Positions 31,997 through 39,199 of a stretch of DNA of 64,000 nt are shown in pieces. The first letter of the stretch is position 1. Every line of letters begins with the position of its first letter. Source of the stretch: Burkholderia paludis (lineage in GTDB: Bacteria; Pseudomonadota; Gammaproteobacteria; Burkholderiales; Burkholderiaceae); assembly GCF_000732615.1 (NCBI RefSeq), contig NZ_JPGL01000001.1:186001-250000 (forward strand), given 5' to 3'. The position numbers were made by a program, and so were the translations under genes. A model generated the notes under the pieces. That model searched no databases and was not told the DNA's origin. It worked only from the letters and a program-made list of their open reading frames with translations.

Positions 31997-32311
31997 CTAC
32001 CCCTGGCAAGGTTGCGACTGGGAATGCTGGGTGGCCTGCTGTACGAACTCCAACCCGTCGAGTTCGGCCCTGCCACTCTTGATCTGATCAAGGATCGTCT
32101 CGACGTGCCGGAGGTTGTTAATGACCCCGTCGACGATCTTCATAAGCGGCTCGTCCTGCAACGCAACGCCGCACGACGCCTTCGCATACTCGTCGTTGAT
32201 GATCTGCGCCAGGTTGTCGGGCAATACCACGGTCACTTCGTGGCGCAGTGCCTCGACGTAGTTGGTGAACTGCCGGCCATCGGCCGTCACATATGTCTCG
32301 ATAGTCTTCAT
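31997..32311 (-). CDS. hypothetical protein, 104 aa, related to 31702-31992
   Basis: ACCCACCACC directly precedes the ATG. It shares the N-terminal ETYVTADGRQFTNYVEALRHE pattern with the neighbour. Its C-terminal half is a helical segment (VDGVINNLRHVETILDQIKS) and a Gln-rich tail. Function unknown. Confidence 0.72.
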   Translation of the reverse strand: MKTIETYVTADGRQFTNYVEALRHEVTVVLPDNLAQIINDEYAKASCGVALQDEPLMKIVDGVINNLRHVETILDQIKSGRAELDGLEFVQQATQHSQSQPCQG

Positions 32312-32350
32312 GGTGGTGGGTTCTCTTCAGGGAATGCAGGCCGATCTATG

Positions 32351-32467
32351 TCAGCTCGCGAACACGGTCAAGATCGGTCGAATATCCTGCTCGCTGTCTT
32401 CACGCGACTTGAACAGTTCGTCGATTGCGTCAAACAGCTGGGGGGCTTCGGAATAGATAGCGTTCAT
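32351..32467 (-). CDS. possible small protein, 38 aa
   Basis: Reading MNAIYSEAPQLFDAIDELFK ... DIRPILTVFAS, with GAAG near the start codon. The acidic amphipathic composition and the gap between two coupled genes favour a real gene, but the ribosome site is weak. Confidence 0.45.
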   Translation of the reverse strand: MNAIYSEAPQLFDAIDELFKSREDSEQDIRPILTVFAS

Positions 32468-32504
32468 GGTCTTCGTCGTTTCTTCTTGTTGGTTCTCAGG
32501 CGAT

Positions 32505-32519
32505 GGTTCAAGTTGAACC
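32505..32519. promoter_or_regulatory. perfect palindrome GGTTCAAGTTGAACC
   Basis: A perfect 7+1+7 repeat that overlaps the stop codon of 32508-32915 and lies upstream of the small ORF at 32351. Identical to the copy at 31399. Confidence 0.6.
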
Positions 32520-32915
32520 TATCGGGTATGGGTCGACTTCCTGAAACAGCGCGTGGTGAAACACATCGTGCAGGTAGGCCTTGATGCTGTTCCGGTTACG
32601 GCCAGTGATCCGGATAACAGCCCCCGTGTCGAGCGATGGCGTGACGATCACGTGGTGTTCCGACCATCCGTCGTACATCCCGTGTCGGTTCATGTGGTGA
32701 AAATCAGCTTGAAATACCAGCTTGTTGCTCTTGCATTCGTCTTCGAGCAGTTGCGTGCCCGAGTCAAGGCCCGAGCCTGAAGGAAGCATGTCGAGCAGCT
32801 TTCCGAGACGTACTTTGTGGGTTGGAAGGACAGGGCTGCGCGCGGACTTGCAGCGCTCGATAGTCGCGAGCGTGGACGCAATCGCGGCATAAAGCGGCGT
32901 GGTGGTGGTGATCAT
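32508..32915 (-). CDS. hypothetical protein, 135 aa, N-terminal ACCACCAC codons
   Basis: Begins MITTTTPLYAAIASTLATIE, so the motif lies in codons 3-6. It has a His-rich central part (FHHMNRHGMYDGWSEHHVIV) and an alpha/beta C-terminus (RNRNSIKAYLHDVFHHALFQ). No family is recognised. Confidence 0.72.
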   Translation of the reverse strand: MITTTTPLYAAIASTLATIERCKSARSPVLPTHKVRLGKLLDMLPSGSGLDSGTQLLEDECKSNKLVFQADFHHMNRHGMYDGWSEHHVIVTPSLDTGAVIRITGRNRNSIKAYLHDVFHHALFQEVDPYPIGST

Positions 32916-33039
32916 GATTCCTATCGGAATGGTTTTGTCAGAGGCTCTATATGCCGCTGGCGTTGTTTTTGGCTAGGTGGGTATACGGGAGATCCCGCAA
33001 GGCCCGCCCGGACCTGGGAAAACGGTCTGGCCCGCAGAT

Positions 33040-33411
33040 TCAGCCGAAGAAGTTCGTCCACACCCCGATCACGGCCAGTATCATGGTCGCGAGGACGCAC
33101 AGTCTGCCGATGATGCGATCGGCGGAATCGGCGGTAGCCAGCTCGCGAGCGGTGAGTTCCACCCGTACGTTCCAGCCGCGGATGTTTCGAGTCGTCGAGA
33201 CCGTGGTCGTCCGCACATAGGCTCGGGCATCGTGAATGGAGCGCGGGGCACGAGCTGGAGCGAGGGCGACGAGCGCGCGGCCGGCTACTGGAGCACGAGC
33301 TGGAGCTAGAGCACGAGCTGGAGCGGTAGCGAGCAGCGCGTTGCTATGCGCGGTCTCGATTACTTGCTGCGAGGGGGACAAGCATATCCGGTTTACAGGT
33401 GTAATTTTCAT
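33040..33411 (-). CDS. small membrane protein with Ala/Pro/Arg repeat linker
   Basis: The 123-aa frame has a short N-terminal part, a repetitive linker of ARALAPARAP type encoded by three copies of a 14-bp repeat, a beta-rich segment (RNIRGWNVRVELTARELATA) and a C-terminal membrane helix LCVLATMILAVIGVWTNFF. It may be a tail-anchored inner-membrane protein. No lysis gene is recognised in the window, and this could be a holin-like or spanin-like part, but nothing proves it. The start has no clear ribosome site. Confidence 0.55.
   Translation of the reverse strand: MKITPVNRICLSPSQQVIETAHSNALLATAPARALAPARAPVAGRALVALAPARAPRSIHDARAYVRTTTVSTTRNIRGWNVRVELTARELATADSADRIIGRLCVLATMILAVIGVWTNFFG
33248..33324. 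repeat. three copies of GCACGAGCTGGAGC
   Basis: Identical 14-bp units at 33248-33261, 33293-33306 and 33311-33324 inside the membrane-protein gene; related GAGCTGGAGC occurs near 33730. On the minus strand they encode Ala-Pro-Ala-Arg-rich linker sequence. Copy number may vary by slippage or recombination. Confidence 0.7.
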
Positions 33412-33421
33412 TGTCGTTAGT

Positions 33422-33436
33422 ATTTATCGTATAAAT
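33422..33436. promoter_or_regulatory. palindrome ATTTAT-CGT-ATAAAT
   Basis: A perfect 6+3+6 inverted repeat 11 nt upstream of the membrane-protein gene at 33411. It has the same arm-spacer geometry as the CTAT-N3-ATAG sites. Confidence 0.4.
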
Positions 33437-33520
33437 GCGACAGAAATCCAGCGGCGGACGCGTGGGGACGATTTACTGACATGGGTGCGGATTCAATTCG
33501 TTCTTTATATAAAGCTAGAA

Positions 33521-33531
33521 CTATCAGATAG
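33521..33531. promoter_or_regulatory. palindrome CTATCAGATAG
   Basis: First of three copies in the gap; exactly 160 bp from the second. Perfect 5+1+5 symmetry. Confidence 0.5.
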
Positions 33532-33678
33532 ATGCGATTTCGCAATGAAGTCGAATTCCAGTCGTCTCCAAGACATGAGCTTGTTCTCTTCCCTCTTCTT
33601 CTTTGGAACGGGAAGGGAAAGAGAAAAAGAAGAGAAATTAGATAGCTAAGTCTTTGATTACAGACGACAAACCAATGA

Positions 33679-33693
33679 AACTATCAGATAGTT
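33679..33693. promoter_or_regulatory. palindrome AACTAT-CAG-ATAGTT
   Basis: Second copy, with symmetry extended to 6+3+6; followed by TTGACG, which could be a -35 element for rightward transcription, though no matching -10 is clear. Confidence 0.5.
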
Positions 33694-33862
33694 GACGCTG
33701 CGCTCTGCAACCCTCCTGGCCATTGACCGGAGCTGGAGCCGTAGGGGGCCTGGCAGCGGACTAGGGACAAGGAAAATTATGTTGCATAAAAACAACACAG
33801 TTTCAGGTGCCGGGTTACGCTCCGCACATTCGCTACCGCTCCCGCAAAATCTCCCAGTCCAA

Positions 33863-33873
33863 CTATCAGATAT
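33863..33873. promoter_or_regulatory. palindrome variant CTATCAGATAT
   Basis: Third copy, one base from perfect symmetry, 182 bp after the second. Confidence 0.4.
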
Positions 33874-33909
33874 ATGTGCGCGTTTCGCGTGACGCGGAAT
33901 ACCGTGCGA

Positions 33910-34023
33910 TTAACCATTTCGGTTCAAGTTGAACGTTTGCACTCGCTTAATTTCCCACTTATCGAGTGCTCCCCATGCCAATAGCGACACAATCGCCAAT
34001 CCCGCTACCACTCCCGCGACCAT
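33910..34023 (-). CDS. single-helix membrane protein, 37 aa
   Basis: ATG 34023 has GGAG nine bases upstream and follows the upstream stop by one base. The protein MVAGVVAGLAIVSLLAWGAL DKWEIK... has one membrane helix and a short basic tail. Small membrane proteins of this kind may act in lysis, exclusion or nothing known; the longer frame upstream is out of keeping with the coupled start. Confidence 0.6.
   Translation of the reverse strand: MVAGVVAGLAIVSLLAWGALDKWEIKRVQTFNLNRNG
33921..33935. promoter_or_regulatory. palindrome GGTTCAAGTTGAACG
   Basis: Fourteen of 15 bases fit the GGTTCAASTTGAACC family. It lies at the 3' end of the small membrane-protein gene, bordering the non-coding region. 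Confidence 0.5.
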
Positions 34024-34024
34024 G

Positions 34025-34405
34025 TCAGCGCCCTCCGCGTAGCGCGCGCAACGTTGCTCCGTCGCGGACGGTCGCACCCCACGCCTCGACCAGCCGGCCG
34101 AGATCGCATCGGACCTCCTGAACCTGCACTTCACGCCTGTATCGCGCCTCTGCGGCCCGCTGCCGCTTCCGCGTCATGGGTCGCGCTACCACTTCTGCCG
34201 CAGGAGCGGTAGCGGCTTCACGGGCGAACTCGGGCCACTCCTCTTCCGGGAGGTTGGCGCGGATCATCGCAATGCACGCCAGCCGCTCTGCGCGCTCGCC
34301 GTGCTGCTGATCGAACCAGAACGCGCGCTGATACTGGCGCTGCGCGTCAAGGCCGCTGGAAATCGCTTTCGAATAGTTGCTGATCGTCGGATCAAGGTAG
34401 CGCAT
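34025..34405 (-). CDS. hypothetical protein, 126 aa
   Basis: Begins MRYLDPTISNYSKAISSGLD and contains QHGERAERLACIAMIRANLP, then a basic helix (RKRQRAAEARYRREVQVQEV). It may bind nucleic acid. It heads a short operon with the 37-aa membrane protein. No family is recognised. Confidence 0.7.
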   Translation of the reverse strand: MRYLDPTISNYSKAISSGLDAQRQYQRAFWFDQQHGERAERLACIAMIRANLPEEEWPEFAREAATAPAAEVVARPMTRKRQRAAEARYRREVQVQEVRCDLGRLVEAWGATVRDGATLRALRGGR

Positions 34406-34420
34406 TGGAATTCTCCGGAT

Positions 34421-34435
34421 GGTTCAACTTGCACT
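34421..34435. promoter_or_regulatory. palindrome variant GGTTCAACTTGCACT
   Basis: In the leader of the gene 34025-34405, 16 nt before its start. Same variant as at 28163. Confidence 0.45.
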
Positions 34436-34565
34436 TTTCATCCAGTTTCTGGATCAAGCCGCCTACTGGGCGCTACTACGCCTGCCGTAGAGGCATGACC
34501 GGATTCGTGGATGTGGAGCTGCCCCAGCGACGGGCGCATGAGCGGTAGCGCCGGCCCCTATAGGG

Positions 34566-34607
34566 AGAAGAAAAAGGAACGACTCACGCCACCACGCGCG
34601 AGTCGTT
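34566..34607 (-). terminator. terminator-like hairpin after 34644-35402
   Basis: AACGACTC/GAGTCGTT (8-bp stem, 14-nt loop) followed on the minus strand by CCTTTTTCTTCTC. A second hairpin (CCCGCC/GGCGGG, 34612-34637) lies between it and the gene end. The remaining sequence 34436-34565 holds no gene that I can support. Confidence 0.6.
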
Positions 34608-34643
34608 CAAACCCGCCCAGTCTGGCAACTAGGCGGGATTGAC

Positions 34644-35402
34644 TTATGCCGCTACCGTCTCGGTGTCAGCGACTGCGATATCCAAGGCTGCTGCTGCCTG
34701 AACGTCAGCGAGGATCGTTTGCGCAAAGAACTGCCGATCCGCATCGGACATGCCAGCCATAACCGCACGCACGGATTCGGCGAAACGTGCCGCGTTTTCG
34801 CGTGACACGTCCGCAACGCTGCGGTTATCGGCTTCTTTCACCTCTGCGGCCGTCGCTTGTGCAGGCTGTGCATCGCTCGCGGGCGCTTCAGTCGTGCCGC
34901 TCGTCACTTCAGACGGAGTTTTTGCGGTTGCGCCTTTCGGTTCGCGATTACCCGCCGCTTTCGCGAAACCAAACGCGGCAAACAACGCGTCTTGCGACGT
35001 GCAACCCATGCCGAGCAGCCAAGCGCGCACGATACCGGCCGCATCTTCATCTTTCTCAGCATTCGCAATTTCAGTCACAGGCGCACCCTTATCAGCCGCT
35101 TGTTTCGCAATGCCAACCGACTTTTCAGCGTAGCGCTTCGCGGTCGGAAACGCGGCACGCGTTGCGCTTACGCGATCGGCCGCGCCCATCTCCACCCACT
35201 TTTTACCGGCGCGTTGCTCGGCGATTTGCTCGCTCAAAACGTCAATCAAGCGGGCCGCATAGCCGCGCGCCCCGTGATTGTCGTCCCGAAGGCAGAGCGC
35301 GACGATTGCCGAGTAAGCGCGCGTGATTGCGCTGCGCTCCGTGCCGATGATTTCTTTAGCGGCATAGGTTGCCGCGCCCGTTGCGATTTGAAAGTCAGCC
35401 AT
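34644..35402 (-). CDS. hypothetical early-type protein, 252 aa
   Basis: The protein has an all-helical N-terminal domain (residues 1-140: ATYAAKEIIGTERSAITRAY, VLSEQIAEQRAGKKWVEMGA), an Ala/Thr/Pro-rich linker and a C-terminal helix region (FAESVRAVMAGMSDADRQFF). It has a private 470-bp upstream region with palindromes and its own terminator, as expected for a strongly expressed regulatory or host-takeover gene. No family is recognised. Confidence 0.72.
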   Translation of the reverse strand: MADFQIATGAATYAAKEIIGTERSAITRAYSAIVALCLRDDNHGARGYAARLIDVLSEQIAEQRAGKKWVEMGAADRVSATRAAFPTAKRYAEKSVGIAKQAADKGAPVTEIANAEKDEDAAGIVRAWLLGMGCTSQDALFAAFGFAKAAGNREPKGATAKTPSEVTSGTTEAPASDAQPAQATAAEVKEADNRSVADVSRENAARFAESVRAVMAGMSDADRQFFAQTILADVQAAAALDIAVADTETVAA

Positions 35403-35456
35403 GTTAGTACCCCTAAACGTAGGTTGCGAATGGCGCGGGATTGCGCCGTTTGCTTT

Positions 35457-35509
35457 GGTTCAACTTGCACCTTTCATCTACTGCGCTGCGAAAGGTTCAA
35501 CGTTGCACC
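35457..35509. promoter_or_regulatory. pair of GGTTCAAC-TTGCACC sites
   Basis: GGTTCAACTTGCACC at 35457-35471 and GGTTCAACGTTGCACC (one base longer) at 35494-35509, 37 bp apart, 55-107 nt upstream of the gene starting at 35402. A doubled site before a strongly organised gene fits an operator. Confidence 0.5.
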
Positions 35510-35630
35510 TTTGGGAGTGCCCCGTGCGCAAGGCGCACGAAGCCCCGCCGCAGCGCGTAGGGCTTGTGTACCTTGGCGCTGCGTCACTGCATCTACCACG
35601 GTTATAAGGATACCAAGGTTTTATTGAAGG

Positions 35631-35864
35631 GTGTTGCGCTGCAGTTTCGACTATGGTAGGGGCATTGATTTTCAGTTTTTCGATTTTAGAACCATAGTAT
35701 GCTTTATACTTAACACGCTACCGCCCCTGCCCGAACTGCCGGAAAGCGCCACTGCGATCGAAACATTCGGTAACAACATTTCGGGGCCAGAAGTTGACGG
35801 CACAGGCCAGTTGGACTCCGAATGGTCCAAGGCCCTGCTCGCGGATCAGGGCACGAACACATGA
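35631..35864 (+). CDS. doubtful small ORF, 77 aa
   Basis: A GTG-initiated frame ending just before the HNH gene. The second half (ATAIETFGNNISGPEVDGTG ...) looks protein-like, but the first half lies in an AT-rich region with promoter-like boxes and there is no good ribosome site. It may be the remnant of a gene displaced by the HNH gene. Confidence 0.25.
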   Translation: MLRCSFDYGRGIDFQFFDFRTIVCFILNTLPPLPELPESATAIETFGNNISGPEVDGTGQLDSEWSKALLADQGTNT

Positions 35865-35871
35865 CGACGGG

Positions 35872-36447
35872 ATGACGATGGAGAAAGAGAAACTAAAGCG
35901 CCAGGACTTTACGGTTGAAATGGCCCGCGAGCACTTTGGTTACGACCCAGTAGCAGGTCGCGCTATTCGTCTGACTAATAGCGCCAGGGGACCGCGCTCG
36001 GCTGGAAAAGTAGCAAGTTGCCCACACAAACCGTCAGGCTTCAGACAGATTGTTTTCAAAACCATTTCGATATATGAACACCACATGGTGTGGGCACTTG
36101 TCTATGGGTATTGGCCCACCGGCTCGATTCGCCATCGCGACGATGACAAACAAAACAACCGGATCGAGAACCTGTTTGACCCCTCTCAAGTTGTAACCGT
36201 AAGTAACTTTGCAGATACGAAAGACGCTTTCCCTGGGGTCATCGTCACTAACTCCGGAAACTACAGGGCGACCATTTATCGAGATAAGGCAATCCATCTC
36301 GGCACGTTCTCAAGCCCTGAAGAAGCGCACGAGATGTACCTTGCAGCTAAAGTCGTTCTTCATAGTCCGCTTAACAGAGGAGTAAGTACCGATGAACTGT
36401 TAAAACCTCTTTTGATAAGCCGAAAGGGACTTGCCAAGGTAGGTTGA
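35872..36447 (+). CDS. HNH homing endonuclease with AP2-like C-terminal domain
   Basis: The protein of about 191 aa has an HNH core IYEHHMVWALVYGYWPTG, then SIRHRDDDKQNNRIENL (H...N...N), and a C-terminal AP2-like DNA-binding part FPGVIVTNSGNYRATIYRDK, then IHLGTFSSPEEAHEMYLAAK. This is the standard free-standing phage HNH endonuclease of the homing type. It is a rightward gene inserted between leftward genes, with its own terminator, and probably moves between phages by cutting a related site. The start could also be ATG 35878. Confidence 0.87.
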   Translation: MTMEKEKLKRQDFTVEMAREHFGYDPVAGRAIRLTNSARGPRSAGKVASCPHKPSGFRQIVFKTISIYEHHMVWALVYGYWPTGSIRHRDDDKQNNRIENLFDPSQVVTVSNFADTKDAFPGVIVTNSGNYRATIYRDKAIHLGTFSSPEEAHEMYLAAKVVLHSPLNRGVSTDELLKPLLISRKGLAKVG

Positions 36448-36592
36448 GACAGGTAAAGTTAACAGAGTGCTTGATGATCTGTGGTGGTGAGTCAAGCATG
36501 ACGAGTTGAGAGACTTGTCTCAGACAGTTGAGGTGGCCAGCCTCTCTGTCAGCCCTCTTCAGGGGCATGTTTTGATCAATGTTAGCTGTTAG
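36448..36592. other. gap with leader-like sequences
   Basis: On the minus strand this stretch contains TGATCAAAACATG at 36567 and AACAGCTAACATT, the same blocks as the leader of 12121-12834, plus an ACCACCAC in a 6-bp hairpin (GCTTGA/TCAAGC, near 36470-36500). The minus ORF behind it (65 aa) runs antisense into the HNH gene and is not protein-like. I read it as a leader orphaned by insertion of the HNH gene. Confidence 0.4.
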
Positions 36593-36631
36593 ATCGCCCC
36601 GAGGATTAGCTACCCTCGGGGCGATTTTTTT
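36593..36631 (+). terminator. Rho-independent terminator after the HNH gene
   Basis: A 12-bp perfect stem (ATCGCCCCGAGG / CCTCGGGGCGAT) with a 9-nt loop, followed by a T run on the + strand. It ends the HNH transcript and may also slow the leftward primase transcript. Confidence 0.87.
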
Positions 36632-36679
36632 CGTGCTCGCGTTTCTAATAGTTCTCTTCGCGGTTGTACATGCTCAACA

Positions 36680-39199
36680 TCAGGCGGCGATGGGCTTCGC
36701 GCCAGAATGGGCCGTCGATGAACTCTGCTGACCCGGCGCCCCCACAAGTGTGAGGTTTTCGTAGAGTACGTCCTGTCCCCCCAGGTCCGTGGGCGTGATC
36801 GAAAGCTTGAATCCGAACTCGGTAGCTAATTCCCGCATCTTGGCCCTGAACTGCGTCGATCCAACAGGCTTGGCAGACCCCGGCCCGACGCAGAAGGACC
36901 AATATGTCTGATAAAGCCTCGTTTCCTGCACTGATGTGTGGGCTGAACTCTTCGACCCAGCGGATTCCTGCTGCTGGAGAGCGTTGATCCGCACCTTCCC
37001 GCTCTCCGTGAGAAAAAAACGTACTGAGTTGTTAAGGTTCGCTACTTCACGAATGACCTGATTGTGTGAGTCAGGCAGGGTGAACTCGTTGTGCTCCTTC
37101 AACCGCCCCATCGACTGCACCGCCCACGCGACGATCGCTTCACGCTCCTCGACCACAATCACATCCCCGAGATCCAGGCGACGCTCAGAAGCCTTCACGG
37201 GCCGGTTGAACTGAAGCACGAGCCAGCGACGGTTAAAGCCCTCCGACGTGTCCTCTGTACGCGGATAGTGGTTAGACGCGAACCAGTGGGTACAGATAGG
37301 CCGAAATCGGAAGATCTGCCCTCCCTTTAGCTGCCCAGACATCTCCGCGCCGTCGATAATGTCCTTGAAGCGCTGGCCATCGACCAGCTTCTTCTCGCTC
37401 AGTTCGCCCGCGACATTGATAATCTTCTCGAACATCTGTGTCGGTAGGAACTTGTCCGACCATTCGTTCGGCGGCACCGCAGCACGTGCGTTATCGGGAA
37501 CAAGCGACTGCGCGATCTTCAGTAACTGGCTCTTGCCGGACTTCGGCGCACCTTGAAGCAGCACGGCGCGCTGGAAACGCGGGCCGAGACCGAACAACGT
37601 AACGGCCAGCGCCTCTTGAATGGCGTCAAGCTTCTGCTGGTAGTCCTCGTCCTCGCCCCAGCTCTTCTTCAGAAACTCGAAGAACATTGGGCAGTTGCCC
37701 GAGATCTCGGGCAGGTAACGAAACGGCAACGTGTAAATCATGCCGTAGCCGGGGTCGTGATTCAGCAGCTTCAGGTCTTCCGTGAGGAAACCGTTCGCGA
37801 AGTTCACGCCACGCACGTCGAGCGTACGGATACCCTGCGGCAAGATGGTCTTCATCAGGTTGTGAATGCCGCGGATGTCGTTGAACTTCTTGCATGCGGT
37901 CAGATGGCCATAATCGGCCGAGATCTTTGACAGCACGTAGTTGTCGTCGAGCTTTTCCCAGTGCGAACCGGCCCACTTCCAGAGGAAGCCGTTGTGCGCC
38001 CGCACGGGGAACATCTGTTCGAGGTCCTTGATGACTGCGCGTGCCACTTCCGACTGGTCTTGACCCTTGATCTCACCCATGCGCAGCTCTTTGATGCGCG
38101 CCTTGAGCGAGGAAAGCTTCAGACCCATGCCTCCTGACGTCGAAATGAAGTCGAGGATGCGGTCCTCTTCGAGCTTATTGAGGCTCGACGTCGTGGCCAC
38201 CTTGTGCAACGCCTTGTCGATCGACTGGCTGCGCTGCGGCGAATCCTTCGGAAAACGCTCGAATTCGTCCAGGAGGAACTGCTTGAGGTCGTCGAAACCC
38301 CACTCTTCCTGCTCCTTCGTGAATTCGAGGCTGTACGCCTGCTTCTCTTCATCGGTTAGACCATCGTCCCAGCCGCTTGGAAGCACCTTCTGCTTGTCGT
38401 AGACATCACGGTGCAGGAACTTGATCATGTTCTTGACGTGCTTGTCGACGTCGATCGGATCTCCGGCAACGTTCTCAACGAAATCGGCCGCATACGCCTG
38501 AAGCATGCCGATGGCTTCCTTCAACGAGCGGTCGCCACGCATAACTGCATACGCGAAGAGGCCTGCGCGCTCTGTCAGCGACGTGTCGCGTGAGCCGGCC
38601 GACGCAAAGTCGACCACGCGCGTCCATCCTGAGTGTGACAACTCGACGCCGGCTTCCTGCAACGCAGCGCGCAACATCGACTCGATCTGCTGGTCGAGCG
38701 CAGGCAGCATATGGACGACCTCGACCAGTTCGCAGTTCGCCTCGTACGGGCGCTTCGTATCCGGATGGATCGACGGAGGCAGCACGGACTGCGTGCGAGC
38801 CGACAGCATTTCGCAAATCGTCTCACCCGACGTGTTCTTGATACGGAACGTCTTCAGGCCTGTGTACTTGAACGCGAGCATCATCCCCTTCTTGCCGATA
38901 CGGCACCACGGCGATGTCGGCAGAAGGCTCTGGATGATCGACGTCAACCGCTGGTCGACCGTGTCGATGTCCATCATGACGATGCCAGACTGTGGGCCGA
39001 GCACGATACCGATGTTCGATGTCGGGCACTGCTCGATCCACGCCTGCTGTTGCTCAGGCTCCACTGGATGATCGAAGTAACGCGACCAGTCGTTTGGGAT
39101 CGGCTTCTTCTCTTCGGGGTAAAGAGGGATGACGGGCAGGCCCTTCGCGTAGTACCTCGGTGCGGTCTGCGCGAAGATCGGTTGTCGTTCAGTTCTCAT
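36680..39199 (-). CDS. primase/SF3 helicase (Prim-Pol + D5-like)
   Basis: The 839-aa protein starts with a bifunctional primase-polymerase domain (residues 15-180: PVIPLYPEEKKPIPNDW, SNIGIVLGPQSGIVMMDID with catalytic DxD). It ends with a superfamily 3 helicase: Walker A GAPKSGKS near residue 570, the NVAGELSEKK region (Walker B/B') and WFASNHYPRTEDTSEGFNRR (arginine finger region). The combination primes and unwinds phage DNA. The start at 39199 overlaps the previous gene by 11 nt; a CCACCACCAC copy lies 14 nt upstream. With the family A polymerase it gives a complete replisome. Confidence 0.92.
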   Translation of the reverse strand: MRTERQPIFAQTAPRYYAKGLPVIPLYPEEKKPIPNDWSRYFDHPVEPEQQQAWIEQCPTSNIGIVLGPQSGIVMMDIDTVDQRLTSIIQSLLPTSPWCRIGKKGMMLAFKYTGLKTFRIKNTSGETICEMLSARTQSVLPPSIHPDTKRPYEANCELVEVVHMLPALDQQIESMLRAALQEAGVELSHSGWTRVVDFASAGSRDTSLTERAGLFAYAVMRGDRSLKEAIGMLQAYAADFVENVAGDPIDVDKHVKNMIKFLHRDVYDKQKVLPSGWDDGLTDEEKQAYSLEFTKEQEEWGFDDLKQFLLDEFERFPKDSPQRSQSIDKALHKVATTSSLNKLEEDRILDFISTSGGMGLKLSSLKARIKELRMGEIKGQDQSEVARAVIKDLEQMFPVRAHNGFLWKWAGSHWEKLDDNYVLSKISADYGHLTACKKFNDIRGIHNLMKTILPQGIRTLDVRGVNFANGFLTEDLKLLNHDPGYGMIYTLPFRYLPEISGNCPMFFEFLKKSWGEDEDYQQKLDAIQEALAVTLFGLGPRFQRAVLLQGAPKSGKSQLLKIAQSLVPDNARAAVPPNEWSDKFLPTQMFEKIINVAGELSEKKLVDGQRFKDIIDGAEMSGQLKGGQIFRFRPICTHWFASNHYPRTEDTSEGFNRRWLVLQFNRPVKASERRLDLGDVIVVEEREAIVAWAVQSMGRLKEHNEFTLPDSHNQVIREVANLNNSVRFFLTESGKVRINALQQQESAGSKSSAHTSVQETRLYQTYWSFCVGPGSAKPVGSTQFRAKMRELATEFGFKLSITPTDLGGQDVLYENLTLVGAPGQQSSSTAHSGAKPIAA

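Larger units (their letters stand above)
33412..33909. other. 500-bp non-coding region with palindromes, candidate control region or origin
   Basis: No credible gene on either strand. It holds ATTTAT-CGT-ATAAAT (33422-33436), the 12-bp palindrome CTTTATATAAAG (33504-33515), CTATCAGATAG at 33521-33531 and 33681-33691, and a variant at 33863. A pyrimidine/purine strand switch (CTCTTCTTCTTT ... AAAAAGAAGAG, about 33593-33635) can form a hairpin. AT-rich patches in a GC-rich genome and iterated sites fit a replication origin or the promoter/operator of the leftward genes. Confidence 0.5.
35403..35871. other. intergenic control region between divergent genes
   Basis: About 470 bp between the leftward gene starting at 35402 and the rightward HNH gene. 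It holds two GGTTCAAC(G)TTGCACC sites, hairpin-forming repeats (GTGCGC AAG GCGCAC near 35524), and an AT-rich stretch 35600-35720 with TATACT and TTATAA boxes that could be promoters. A weak ORF (35631-35864) is listed separately. Confidence 0.5.

Noticed and set aside
33236..33649. + strand ORF of 137 aa through the repeat region
   Set aside because: Its first half is the antisense of the Ala-Pro repeat and its second half lies in the palindrome-rich non-coding region.
34543..34567. T7-class promoter look-alike ending CTATAGGGAGA on the + strand
   Set aside because: The +1 region matches T7, but the recognition half does not, no single-subunit RNA polymerase is visible and downstream genes run the other way. 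Probably chance (CCCTATAGGG is a palindrome).
36371..36568. Minus-strand ORF (65 aa) with the recurrent leader
   Set aside because: It runs into the HNH gene antisense and its product is not protein-like. The leader itself is kept as a finding.
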